Source: Stenotrophomonas sp. BIO128-Bstrain
Lineage (GTDB): Bacteria > Pseudomonadota > Gammaproteobacteria > Xanthomonadales > Xanthomonadaceae
Assembly (NCBI RefSeq): GCF_030128875.1
Contig: NZ_CP124620.1
Coordinates: 2,790,001 to 2,854,000, forward strand
Direction: 5' to 3'
Length of the DNA: 64,000 nt
Shown here: piece after piece, positions 1-8,137 of the stretch
Layout: each line of letters begins with the position of its first letter
How positions within the stretch are numbered: the first letter of the stretch is position 1
Translations under genes and position numbers: made by a program
Notes under the pieces: generated by a model
Told to the model about the DNA's origin: nothing
Databases searched by the model: none
What the model saw: the letters and a program-made list of their open reading frames with translations, nothing else

Positions 1-1
1 C

Positions 2-1432
2 GATCAGGCGCCAACCGACCTGGTGGAGAATGGCAGTTTCTTCAACAGCCGGCTGCTGCCCTCGTTCGGGTACGACCAGGGCGTGCAGATCACCGACCGC
101 AACGAACGCCGCAAGCGCGGCCTCGGCGAACCGAGCCGCATGCCCAAGCTGGAGGACCAGGCCGCCCGCGCGAACAATTACGTGACCGACGATGCCGACT
201 GGCTGGCCTTCCGCAGCACGATCTGCACCGCGCCGGACCAGATCGCGCTGGCGCCGGGCTACCTGCAGCACGAAGCGACCATCAACGGGCGGCGCTGCTT
301 CAGCTACGCCATGGACCGGCCGATGCTCAACTTCTATGCCTACCTCTCGGCGCGTTGGGAAGTGAAGCGCGCCGCATACAAGGGCATCCCGATCGAGGTG
401 TACTACGATGCGCGCCACGGCTACAACGTGGACCGCATGATCGAGGCGGTACAGAAGTCGCTGGCGTATTACGAGGCCAACTTCACGCCGTACCAGCACC
501 GGCAGGTGCGCATCATCGAGTTCCCGGGCTACGCACGTTTCGCCCAGTCGTTTGCCAACACCATCCCCTACTCCGAATCGATCGGCTTCATCGCCGATCT
601 GCGCAACCGTGACAAGGTGGACTATGTGTTCTACGTGACCGCCCACGAGGTCGCGCACCAGTGGTGGGCGCACCAGGTGATCGGTGCCAACGTGCAGGGC
701 GCGACGATGTTGTCTGAATCGCTGTCCCAGTACTCGGCGCTGATGGTGATGGAGAAGGAGTACGGCCGGCAGCAGATGCGCCAGTTCCTGAAGACGGAAC
801 TGGATGGCTACCTGTCCGGGCGTGGCAGCGAGGGTATCGAGGAGCTGCCGTTGGCGCGGGTGGAGAACCAGCAGTACATCCACTACGAAAAGGGCTCACT
901 GGCGTTCTACCGCCTGCGCGAAGAGATCGGCGAGGCCGCACTCAACCGTGCGCTCAAGCGTTTCCTGCAGGACAAGGGCTTCCAGCAACCGCCCTACACC
1001 ACCTCGACCGAACTCCTGGGCTACATCCGGGCGGAGACGCCGGCCGACCGCCAGCAACTGGTGACCGATCTGTTCGAGAAGATCAGCTTCTACGACAACC
1101 GCGTGCTGGCCGCGACCGCGCGCAAGCGGGCGGACGGCAAGTACGACGTCACCCTGAAGCTGCATGCCGAAAAGCGCTATGCCGACGGTGACGGCAAGGA
1201 GACCGCTGGCGCCATGGACGACTGGATCGAGCTCGGCGTGTTTGCCAACGCTCCCTCGGGCAAGGAGCGCGACCAGAAGGTGCTGTACCTGCAGCGCCAC
1301 CACGTCACCGAGGCCAACCCGTCGATCACCGTGACGGTGGACGGCAAGCCGGATGAAGCGGGCTTCGATCCCTACAACAAACTGATCGATCGGGTCTCCT
1401 CGGACAACCGGCGCAAGGTGACGCTGCAGTAG
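2..1432 (+). CDS. M1-family zinc metallopeptidase, C-terminal part (5' end outside window)
   Basis: The frame is open from the first bases of the window, so this is the 3' part of a longer gene; the GTG at 23 is probably internal. The zinc site is clear: HEVAH encoded at 644-658 is followed by WWAH, and the third ligand Glu lies in SESLSQYSA (codon near 716). This spacing is the HExxH-(18)-E pattern of M1 (gluzincin) aminopeptidases. In Xanthomonadaceae such domains often form the periplasmic end of a large membrane protein encoded next to an ABC transporter permease, but the upstream part is not visible here. The C-terminal 120 residues form a beta-rich tail ending in RRKVTLQ. Family assignment is firm, substrate unknown. 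Confidence 0.85.
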   Translation, partial: DQAPTDLVENGSFFNSRLLPSFGYDQGVQITDRNERRKRGLGEPSRMPKLEDQAARANNYVTDDADWLAFRSTICTAPDQIALAPGYLQHEATINGRRCFSYAMDRPMLNFYAYLSARWEVKRAAYKGIPIEVYYDARHGYNVDRMIEAVQKSLAYYEANFTPYQHRQVRIIEFPGYARFAQSFANTIPYSESIGFIADLRNRDKVDYVFYVTAHEVAHQWWAHQVIGANVQGATMLSESLSQYSALMVMEKEYGRQQMRQFLKTELDGYLSGRGSEGIEELPLARVENQQYIHYEKGSLAFYRLREEIGEAALNRALKRFLQDKGFQQPPYTTSTELLGYIRAETPADRQQLVTDLFEKISFYDNRVLAATARKRADGKYDVTLKLHAEKRYADGDGKETAGAMDDWIELGVFANAPSGKERDQKVLYLQRHHVTEANPSITVTVDGKPDEAGFDPYNKLIDRVSSDNRRKVTLQ

Positions 1433-1441
1433 AACGCAGCG

Positions 1442-1837
1442 TCAGCGCGGGCTGTCGGCGAAGTCCTTCAGGATTTCGCCGACGCCCGATGGCGCGATCT
1501 CAAACCCCAGCGGCGTGCCGGGGTTGATCACCACGCCGTAGCCGCCGGGAACGCGCTTGAGCACGTCCAGCATCAGCATGCGGATGGTGTGCGGGGCCTG
1601 CTGGCTGTGGAAACCGACCCGGCTCATATCGGTGAACACCGACACGTGCAGCACGCCCTGCTTGTCGAACAGCAGCGGATCGAAACCGCTGCCGTCCGGT
1701 GTCACCAGGCTGCCGGTGAGCAGCACCACCTCGGACGCCACGAAGGCCTTCATGAACAGGCCGATCGGCAGCTGGCCGTCCATTGCCGTCTTGAGCAGCG
1801 TTTCGATCGGGGTCTGGGGGGCAGCAGCGTCGGTCAT
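1442..1837 (-). CDS. SseB-family protein (SseB N-terminal domain)
   Basis: A 131-residue soluble protein with the SseB N-terminal domain layout: a short helix, then strands around VVLLTG, the segment DPLLFDKQGVLHVSVFTD, and a late GYGVVINPG motif. SseB was named for enhanced serine sensitivity in E. coli; its molecular role is not settled. The protein lacks the second C-terminal SseB domain, as many short proteobacterial homologues do. It runs convergently towards the M1 peptidase with only 9 bases between the stops, so it is not in an operon with it. No signal peptide is seen. Confidence 0.7.
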   Translation of the reverse strand: MTDAAAPQTPIETLLKTAMDGQLPIGLFMKAFVASEVVLLTGSLVTPDGSGFDPLLFDKQGVLHVSVFTDMSRVGFHSQQAPHTIRMLMLDVLKRVPGGYGVVINPGTPLGFEIAPSGVGEILKDFADSPR

Positions 1838-1889
1838 GGAATGCAGGGGTATGGGTGGGGTTCGCTAGTGTACCGCCGGGGGTGCCAGG

Positions 1890-1912
1890 AGCCGGCCAGC
1901 GGCCGGCACTAC
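1890..1912. repeat. SMAG/REP monomer, stem type A
   Basis: One GTAG-tagged palindrome: read on the minus strand, GTAG-T is followed by a GCCGGCC/GGCCGGC hairpin. The CTAC end (1909-1912 on the plus strand) overlaps the stop codon of the neighbouring acetyltransferase gene, which reads TAG from within GTAG. The same stem occurs as a dimer at 10235-10315. Confidence 0.85.
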
Positions 1913-2406
1913 GGGCTGGCCGGATCGCCGACGAGGTAGAGGTGGAACGTCGGGTCCTCCTCGGTCAGCGCGACATGCAGGAGACCGAGCCGCGGCAGGG
2001 TCCGCAGCCAGTAGGCATGCGCCGCCAGATCGCCGCGGAACACCGCGAGCAGCCATTGCCCCTCGCCGGGGCGCAGCAGTGTGCTGACCACATAAGCGGC
2101 CAGGCCTTGCCGCCGGTACTTGGGGAGCACGAAGAGGTCGGCCAGTTCGGGATAGTGGTGGCCGTCCCGTTCCACCCGGTCCACCAGCACGAAGCCGGCG
2201 AGTGCTTCGTCGACGAACAGCAGCCGTGCCCACTGCGGGTCATCGCGCAGCGAGGCCTCGACGTCGCGCCGGTCACAGTCGAACAGGCCGTCGGGACGTA
2301 CCTCTTCCCCGCTCCAGGCCGAGGCCTCGAAGTAGTAGAACTGCATCAGATGGAGCAGGCGCTCGGCGTCGCCGGGCGTTGCGTGGCGCAGGGACAGGCG
2401 TGACAT
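1909..2406 (-). CDS. GNAT-family N-acetyltransferase
   Basis: 165 residues starting at MSRLSLRHA; the longer open frame upstream (to 2526) overlaps the next gene and has no GNAT character. The start of the fold (LRHATPGDAERLLHLM), the ADLFVLPKYRRQGLA acetyl-CoA loop with its R-R-Q-G-L-A signature, and a C-terminal beta strand (FHLYLVGD) are typical of GNAT enzymes with an EAS-type N-terminus. The substrate cannot be predicted. The stop codon is the TAG of a SMAG element. It lies downstream of the amylase gene on the same strand, 91 bases away, but a hairpin in that gap suggests separate transcription. Confidence 0.8.
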   Translation of the reverse strand: MSRLSLRHATPGDAERLLHLMQFYYFEASAWSGEEVRPDGLFDCDRRDVEASLRDDPQWARLLFVDEALAGFVLVDRVERDGHHYPELADLFVLPKYRRQGLAAYVVSTLLRPGEGQWLLAVFRGDLAAHAYWLRTLPRLGLLHVALTEEDPTFHLYLVGDPASP

Positions 2407-2457
2407 GGACAGCTTACTCGGAAGGACCGCACTGCGCGGTCGCGAGCCCGATTGTAA

Positions 2458-2489
2458 GGCCCGGCCCACCGCGAACGGCGGACCGGGCG
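2458..2489 (-). terminator. Possible weak terminator after the maltodextrin operon
   Basis: GCCCGG and CCGGGC arms flank an inner CCG/CGG in the gap between the amylase stop and the downstream acetyltransferase start. There is no good T-run, so termination efficiency is uncertain. Confidence 0.35.
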
Positions 2490-2497
2490 TCATCCGG

Positions 2498-4219
2498 CTA
2501 CTTCGCCAGGCGCTTCGTGCGCGCACGCTGGTCGTCGACCGCTGCCTTCAACTGCTGCTGCAGCGCCGTCTGGTCGACCGGTGCATCCAGCACGAACACG
2601 CGCACGCCGTGTGCGGGTACCTCGGCAGTCAGTGATCCCTTCACCGTGTGGCTGGCACCGCCCAGCGCTTCGCGCCAGGTCCCGGCCTGCAGGTAGCGGC
2701 TGACCTCGAAGGTGCGCGCCGCGTCACCCTTGTTGAGCAGCACCAGTGCGGTCTGCGCGGTATCGCCCTGCTGCAGCACACGGAAGAACACCGCTTCATC
2801 GCCGTGCAGGCGCTCGTTGACCTGCAGGCCGCGCTGCAGGGCGGGGGTGGCCTCGCGCAGCTTGGCGATGCGCTGCAACGGCGCAAAGATCGGGCTCTTC
2901 GGCGCCTCATCGACGCGCTTCTGGCCGAAGTAGGCACGGTTGCCGGCATGCTCGGCGCGGCTGCGCATGAAGCCGGTTTCCGACCCGTAGTAGATCACCG
3001 GGATGCCTCGCGCGGTGAACAGCCAGTTGTGGGCGTCGATGAACCCGGCATCGCTGGCATCCAGCCGCGCCATGTCGTGATTGTCGTAGAAACTCATCAG
3101 CTCGTACGGATTGGCATACGGCCCATCCAGCAGGTGCAGCGGCTCGGCCAGGGCCTCAAAGCCTTTCTGCTCCCTGCCAAAGACCGACGACAAGGCGCCG
3201 CGCAGCGGGAAATCGAGCACGGAAACGTTCGCATTGGCCGGCCAGGTGTGCTCGGCAATCTTGCGGGCGTCGTAGTCGAACGCTTCGCCGAACATGAACA
3301 TGCCCGGATGCTCCGCGCGGATGCGGTTGACGAAGGCATGCCACCACGGGTGTGGCAGCCAGCCGATGGTATCGATGCGCAACGCATCCACGCCCTGCGC
3401 GGTCCACTGCAGGTACGCGCCGACCAGGTAGTCCATCACCGCCGGATTGTGCTCGTTGAAATCGGAGAGTTCGGCCAGGTTGCCATCGAAGATCGAGCCG
3501 CTCTTCCCGTCCACCGGGCCGATGTTGTTGTAGAACGCGTGCAACGGGTTGTGGACCGGGTCCAGCTGCTGCGGCGGGAGGTTCTGATGGTCGGCGATCA
3601 GCCGGCCGCCCTTGTCGAAGATCTGCCCGAACTGCGGCTGCGCCACCGGCATCGTCCACGCGGGCGAGCCATGGTTGCCCACGATATCCAGCACCACCTT
3701 CAGATCGGCCGCGTGCAGGCCACGGGTGAAATCGCCGAAGTCCAGGTCCTTGCTCGGCAGATGTTCGTCGAGCGTGTAGAAGTTGACGCCCCAGTAGCCG
3801 TGGTAACCGGTCTTGCCGCGGTCGGTCAGCGTGCTGGTGCAGCTGATCGGCTTGCTGCCGGTGAAGGCCTGGTCCGGGTTGTCGATGATCGGGGTGATCC
3901 ACACCGCGCCGAAGCCCAGATTGCGGATGTACGCGGCGTTGTCGAGCACACCCTTGAAGTCACCGCCGAGATAGCCGATGTTGCCGTCCACCTTGTCCGG
4001 GCACGGCACCGGGATGTCGAAGGTGGGGTGTGCACCGCCCTGGTCGCGGTGATCGTTGGACGGGTCGCCATTGACGAAGCGGTCGGTGACCACGAAGTAG
4101 ACCGCTTGGCTGGCGAACGGCTCACGCGTGCCGACATAGTCCGGGCGCTCGACGGCCAGGGCGGGACTGGCGGACAGTACGAATGACAGGGCCAGCGACA
4201 ACGACGAATACCGGGACAT
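2498..4219 (-). CDS. Secreted GH13 alpha-amylase / maltodextrin hydrolase
   Basis: 573 residues from MSRYSSLSLALSFVLSASP, a Sec signal peptide ending near ALA-VE. The start is chosen because an AGGAGG-like site precedes it and the ATG overlaps the transporter stop codon as TGATG. GH13 regions are all visible: DIVGNH (region I), ALRIDTIGW with the nucleophile Asp (II), MFMFGEAF with the acid/base Glu (III) and FYDNHDMARL (IV). The N-terminal motif DRFVNGDPSND is typical of amylases and CGTase-like enzymes acting on starch. It is the third gene of a minus-strand operon and would break maltodextrins in the periplasm or outside the cell. A cyclodextrin-directed activity is possible but cannot be told from sequence alone. 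Confidence 0.9.
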   Translation of the reverse strand: MSRYSSLSLALSFVLSASPALAVERPDYVGTREPFASQAVYFVVTDRFVNGDPSNDHRDQGGAHPTFDIPVPCPDKVDGNIGYLGGDFKGVLDNAAYIRNLGFGAVWITPIIDNPDQAFTGSKPISCTSTLTDRGKTGYHGYWGVNFYTLDEHLPSKDLDFGDFTRGLHAADLKVVLDIVGNHGSPAWTMPVAQPQFGQIFDKGGRLIADHQNLPPQQLDPVHNPLHAFYNNIGPVDGKSGSIFDGNLAELSDFNEHNPAVMDYLVGAYLQWTAQGVDALRIDTIGWLPHPWWHAFVNRIRAEHPGMFMFGEAFDYDARKIAEHTWPANANVSVLDFPLRGALSSVFGREQKGFEALAEPLHLLDGPYANPYELMSFYDNHDMARLDASDAGFIDAHNWLFTARGIPVIYYGSETGFMRSRAEHAGNRAYFGQKRVDEAPKSPIFAPLQRIAKLREATPALQRGLQVNERLHGDEAVFFRVLQQGDTAQTALVLLNKGDAARTFEVSRYLQAGTWREALGGASHTVKGSLTAEVPAHGVRVFVLDAPVDQTALQQQLKAAVDDQRARTKRLAK

Positions 4220-5706
4220 CAGACAACCTCCTGTTGGGATGGCACATACAGCACGCACAGGCCGGCCAGCAGCAGGCTGCCGCCCCCAAGTGCGAGCACG
4301 TGCATCGGGTCACCGCCCAGCCACGTGCGCAGCAGGAAGCCGAGCGCACTGGCCGCGACCAGCTGCGGGATCACGATGAAGAAATTGAACAGGCCCATGT
4401 AGATCCCCATCTTGGCCGCCGGCACGCTGTCGGACAGCAGCGCATACGGCAGCGACAGGATCGAGGCCCAGGCGAAGCCGACGCCGACCATCGACAGCAG
4501 CAGCCAGTGCGGGTCGCCGATGAACAGCATCGAGATCAGCCCCAGCCCGCCCAGCCACAGGTTGACCAGGTGACTCCAGCGCAGGCCGAGTGCACGCACC
4601 ATCAACGGGATCAGCAAGGCCGCCAGTGCGGCGAAGCCGTTGTAGGCACCGAACAGCACACCGACCCAATTGGCGCCGTCGTTGTAGGCGGCCGAGGCGG
4701 TATCGGTCGAGCCAAAGTGCTTACCGGCGACGGCGGCGGTGGTGTAGATCCACATCGCGAACAGCGCGAACCATGAGAAGAACTGCACCCACGCCAGGCG
4801 ACGCATGGTGCGCGGCATCGCACGCAGGTCGTCGACGATGGTGGCCAGCATGTTCGCGCCGGGCACGCAGCGCGCCACACCGAGCAGCACGCCGTAGGCG
4901 ACGCACAGGCCGGCGAGCACATACAGCATGCGGTCACCCTGCTGCGACGCGATGGCGGCGGCAAGCACGAGACCGGCCGCCACCCAGCCACCGATCTGCG
5001 CCCAGGGGGGCGGTCCGGCCACGCGCGCACTGTGGTGCACGGCGGCCGGCTCGGCATCGTCGAAGCGGGCCAGTTCGGCAGGCGAGTACTCCCGGGTGCT
5101 GACCACCGTCCAGGTGATCGCCGCCAGCAACACCGCCGCGCCGAAGTAGAACGCGTAGCGCACGGTATCGGGCACCTGCCCCGCTGCGGCCGTATTGGCC
5201 ACGCCGAAGTGGGCCAGGATGAAAGGCAGGAAGCTGGCGACGATGGCGCCGATGCCGATGAAGAAGCTCTGCATCGCAAAGCCGGTCGGCCGCTGCCGCG
5301 GGGCCAGCTGATCGCCGACGAACGCGCGGAACGGCTCCATCGATACGTTGATCGAAGCATCCAGTACCCAGAGCGTGCCGGCCGCGATCCACAGCGCCGG
5401 CGAATTCGGCATCACCAGCAGGGCCAGCGTGGTCAGTACCGCACCGATCATGAAGAACGGGCGGCGGCGACCCCAGCGCGTCCAGGTGCGGTCGGACAGG
5501 TAGCCGATCACCGGCTGCACCAGCAGGCCGGTCAGTGGCGCGGCGATCCACAGCCCGGGCACCGCATCCATCGGGGCGCCGAGCGTCTCGAAGATGCGGC
5601 TGGCATTCGCGTTCTGCAGCGCGAAGCCGAACTGGATGCCGAGGAAGCCGAAGCACATGTTCCAGATCTGCCAGAACGACAGCGTCGGCTTGGGCGAACG
5701 GCTCAT
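4219..5706 (-). CDS. MFS sugar transporter (maltose/sucrose:H+ symporter type)
   Basis: 495 residues, about 12 hydrophobic segments. The start MSRSPKPTLSFWQIWNMCFG is the family-typical one; its ATG overlaps the previous gene's stop as ATGA. The loop DRTWTRWGRRRPFFMIG after the second helix is the conserved MFS loop 2-3 signature of the glycoside-pentoside-hexuronide/SLC45 type found in maltose and sucrose carriers. It sits between a periplasmic glycosidase and an amylase, so it most likely imports maltose or short maltodextrins across the inner membrane. Translational coupling on both sides indicates one transcript. Confidence 0.85.
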   Translation of the reverse strand: MSRSPKPTLSFWQIWNMCFGFLGIQFGFALQNANASRIFETLGAPMDAVPGLWIAAPLTGLLVQPVIGYLSDRTWTRWGRRRPFFMIGAVLTTLALLVMPNSPALWIAAGTLWVLDASINVSMEPFRAFVGDQLAPRQRPTGFAMQSFFIGIGAIVASFLPFILAHFGVANTAAAGQVPDTVRYAFYFGAAVLLAAITWTVVSTREYSPAELARFDDAEPAAVHHSARVAGPPPWAQIGGWVAAGLVLAAAIASQQGDRMLYVLAGLCVAYGVLLGVARCVPGANMLATIVDDLRAMPRTMRRLAWVQFFSWFALFAMWIYTTAAVAGKHFGSTDTASAAYNDGANWVGVLFGAYNGFAALAALLIPLMVRALGLRWSHLVNLWLGGLGLISMLFIGDPHWLLLSMVGVGFAWASILSLPYALLSDSVPAAKMGIYMGLFNFFIVIPQLVAASALGFLLRTWLGGDPMHVLALGGGSLLLAGLCVLYVPSQQEVV

Positions 5707-7904
5707 CGGCGCGGCTCCGTCGAGGCTGCCACCGGCATCAGGGTCAGTGCGGATACGCGCGCCTGGTTGAGCACGCCCGCGCTGCCGCCCTTGCCGCCGT
5801 TGTACTGCGCGAAGTGGGTCAGCGCGCTCATGTTGAAGCCCTCCTCCAGCGAGATGCGGCAGGCCCGTGCCGTCGTCTCGAACTCTACGGCTGTTGAATC
5901 CTGTTCGCCCACGCTGTGCGGCATCACGATGGGGCGGCGCTGCTCGGGCTGGCTCGCACACTGCAGCACCAGCGTCTTCACCGCTGCGGTCACGCCGGTG
6001 TTGATCGGGCCGTTGGGGTTGTTGTAACGCAGCCGTGCACGCCAGCGGCCGGCGGTCGGTGCGGTCCACTGCCACTGCGTGTCGCCGGCCAGCACCTGCT
6101 GCGGGCCGATGCAGGTCATCGGGCTGTGCAGCGATTCCAGCGCGCCTGCACGGCGGGTCAGGCTCAAGCAGTGGCTGGCACCGTCCTTGACCAGCGTGGC
6201 GACACCCTGCACGGTCACTACTTGCTGGCCGTCGCGCCACAGCACGTGCCCGGCAGGCACCGTGATCTGCCAGCCTGCCGTCGTTTCACGCGGCACCGGG
6301 GCGGCGGGGGTGGCCGGGGCGAACACCGCCGAGGGACGCAGGATGGCCGGTGATGGCGTCGCGCCCGTGGCATGCAACGGCACCAGCTGCACCGTGGTGG
6401 TCGTGCCGTCGCGCTGGATATCACCCGCCACCAACAGCTCGCCGGCAAGGTGCTTCGGTCGCACCAGCACGTAACGCTGTTCGCCATCGTCCAGGCGGAT
6501 GCGGTCATGCTCACCGAACAGCGTCGGCACCAGCGATGTCGGCAGCTTCGGCGCGATACGACCGTCGTCCTCCACGCCGAACACACCTTCCAGCACCATC
6601 GAGAGATAGCCGGCCACCGACCACAGCTGGCGTGGCGAATTCACCACCGGGCCGCTGAGGGCACCTTCATCGACATGCACCGCCAGCGTGCGCATCTCGT
6701 AGTTCTCCATGTTGGAACCGGCCAGCGCGGTGCCGCGCATCAGCGACTCGATCTCCATGGCGATGCGCGGGGCATCGTCCAGCCGGCGCGCCGCGCGCAG
6801 CGAGTACGCGCTGACGAAGGGCCAGATGCCGCGGTTGTGGTAAATCGGCTGCTGGGCTTCCTGCGGCCAGACGACCGGACTGCCACCGGCCACGGCCGGG
6901 TAGTTCGACAGGGCACGCCGCGCGCGATCGGCCGGAAACACATCGGCCAGCACGCCCAGCGAGAGCGCGAGCAGGTCGTACTTGGCATACGGCACCGGGT
7001 GCGCGGCTTCACCGATGTAGCTCATGTACTGCCCGGCATCCTCGCGCCAGAAGCGCGTGTCGATCTGGCGGGCCAGCGCGTCGGCCCATTGACCATACGT
7101 GGCAGCCCGCGCATCGCCGTGCTGGCGTGCCAGCTGCTCGGCCAGCCGCAGGGCCTGATAGTGGAGCACGTTGGTGGACAGCGCGAAGGACTCGCCGATG
7201 AAGCGCACGTCCTCGCGGGTCCAGTCCGGGTAGGTCTGCTCGCGCCAATCCAGGAACGAGGTCTCGCCGCGATACAGGCCGATCCGTGCCTCGAACACCG
7301 CCTCGCGATCCTGTGCCAGGGTGGCCTGCAGTGCCTGCCAGACCTGGTCGGCAAAGGCCGCGTCATCCAGCAGCCCGCGTGCGGCCAGGAACCACACCAC
7401 GCGGTCGCTGCTGATCGGCCAACTGCCACCGGAGCCGGTGTCCTGCGCCACGAACAGGCCCGGCGTATGCCCATCGCGCGCGGTGGACAGCTTGAACTGC
7501 AGCGACTGGCGCGTGCGTACCGGATCCAGACGCGACAGTGCCAGATCCGCGGCGAAGCTCACATCGCGAGTCCACACATAGGGCCAGCGCTCGCCGGTCT
7601 GGAAGCACTCGCAGTCCACGGGCTTACCGTGATTGAAGGCCGGGTCGCGGATCGCATCCACGCGGTCGGCATCCATCTCCTGCTGGGCCAGCCCGAACAG
7701 CGCATCGAACAGCACACTGCCGGTTTCGCTGCGCATCGGCTGCGCGTTGACGCGCACCTCGCCCTGCGGTGCGTGCAGAAGGTAGCCACCTTCAGCGGCG
7801 GTCTCGGCACGCGCATGGCGGCCATCGAAGTCCAGGTCGGCCGCACGTGCGGTGGACCCCATCGCTGCCCCGAGGGCAACGGTCAGGCAGATCATCTTCA
7901 GCAT
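5703..7904 (-). CDS. Secreted six-hairpin glycosidase-like enzyme
   Basis: 733 residues from MLKMICLTVALGAAMGSTARA, a signal peptide; the longer upstream frame is rejected because it has no ribosome site or conserved character. The middle of the protein has the pattern of (alpha/alpha)6 toroid glycosidases: GERWPYVWTRDVSFAADLAL, WPISSDRVVWFLAA and SFLDWREQTYPDW, with acidic residues in each. A C-terminal 150-residue beta-rich domain follows. It is the first gene of the operon with the MFS carrier and amylase, so action on starch-derived oligosaccharides is likely. The GH family number and bond specificity are not certain. Confidence 0.65.
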   Translation of the reverse strand: MLKMICLTVALGAAMGSTARAADLDFDGRHARAETAAEGGYLLHAPQGEVRVNAQPMRSETGSVLFDALFGLAQQEMDADRVDAIRDPAFNHGKPVDCECFQTGERWPYVWTRDVSFAADLALSRLDPVRTRQSLQFKLSTARDGHTPGLFVAQDTGSGGSWPISSDRVVWFLAARGLLDDAAFADQVWQALQATLAQDREAVFEARIGLYRGETSFLDWREQTYPDWTREDVRFIGESFALSTNVLHYQALRLAEQLARQHGDARAATYGQWADALARQIDTRFWREDAGQYMSYIGEAAHPVPYAKYDLLALSLGVLADVFPADRARRALSNYPAVAGGSPVVWPQEAQQPIYHNRGIWPFVSAYSLRAARRLDDAPRIAMEIESLMRGTALAGSNMENYEMRTLAVHVDEGALSGPVVNSPRQLWSVAGYLSMVLEGVFGVEDDGRIAPKLPTSLVPTLFGEHDRIRLDDGEQRYVLVRPKHLAGELLVAGDIQRDGTTTTVQLVPLHATGATPSPAILRPSAVFAPATPAAPVPRETTAGWQITVPAGHVLWRDGQQVVTVQGVATLVKDGASHCLSLTRRAGALESLHSPMTCIGPQQVLAGDTQWQWTAPTAGRWRARLRYNNPNGPINTGVTAAVKTLVLQCASQPEQRRPIVMPHSVGEQDSTAVEFETTARACRISLEEGFNMSALTHFAQYNGGKGGSAGVLNQARVSALTLMPVAASTEPRR

Positions 7905-8050
7905 CGAAGTGGCGAACCGGCTCGCGCCAGTTGCCTCCCTCCCCTTTGCTCGCGTTGTAGGTCCGCACCGCCTCGCGGCAATGCGCTCGCGGCCCCCTCC
8001 CAGGGTGCCTTGGGCCCATGGTAGACGGCACGCCGCAGCCTGCATCGAGC

Positions 8051-8064
8051 TGCATACGTATTCA
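8051..8064. promoter_or_regulatory. Predicted LacI-type operator (divergent promoter region, maltodextrin locus)
   Basis: TGCATACGTATTCA, a near-perfect palindrome centred on ACGT, in the 233-base gap between the divergent glycosidase operon and the GH97 gene. The same 14-mer occurs at 15846-15859 and, inverted, at 10397-10410, each time in front of a maltodextrin gene. LacI-family regulators commonly bind such sites; no regulator gene is present in the window. Confidence 0.65.
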
Positions 8065-8076
8065 TGGCCAGGGCGG

Positions 8077-8104
8077 TCGGCAATCGTGACCGCGTCGCTA
8101 TAGT
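8077..8104 (+). promoter_or_regulatory. Possible promoter of the GH97 gene
   Basis: TATAGT at 8099-8104 with a weak TCGGCA at 8077-8082 gives 16-base spacing and lies 34 bases upstream of the ATG. The predicted operator lies just upstream. The -35 match is poor, so the assignment is tentative. Confidence 0.35.
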
Positions 8105-8137
8105 CCGGGGGTGTTTTCGGCCGCCTTGGGAGGGGAA

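Noticed and set aside
2648..4186. Long plus-strand frame of 512 codons
   Set aside because: Antisense of the GH13 amylase; composition rich in Ala/Arg/Val with no recognisable domain.
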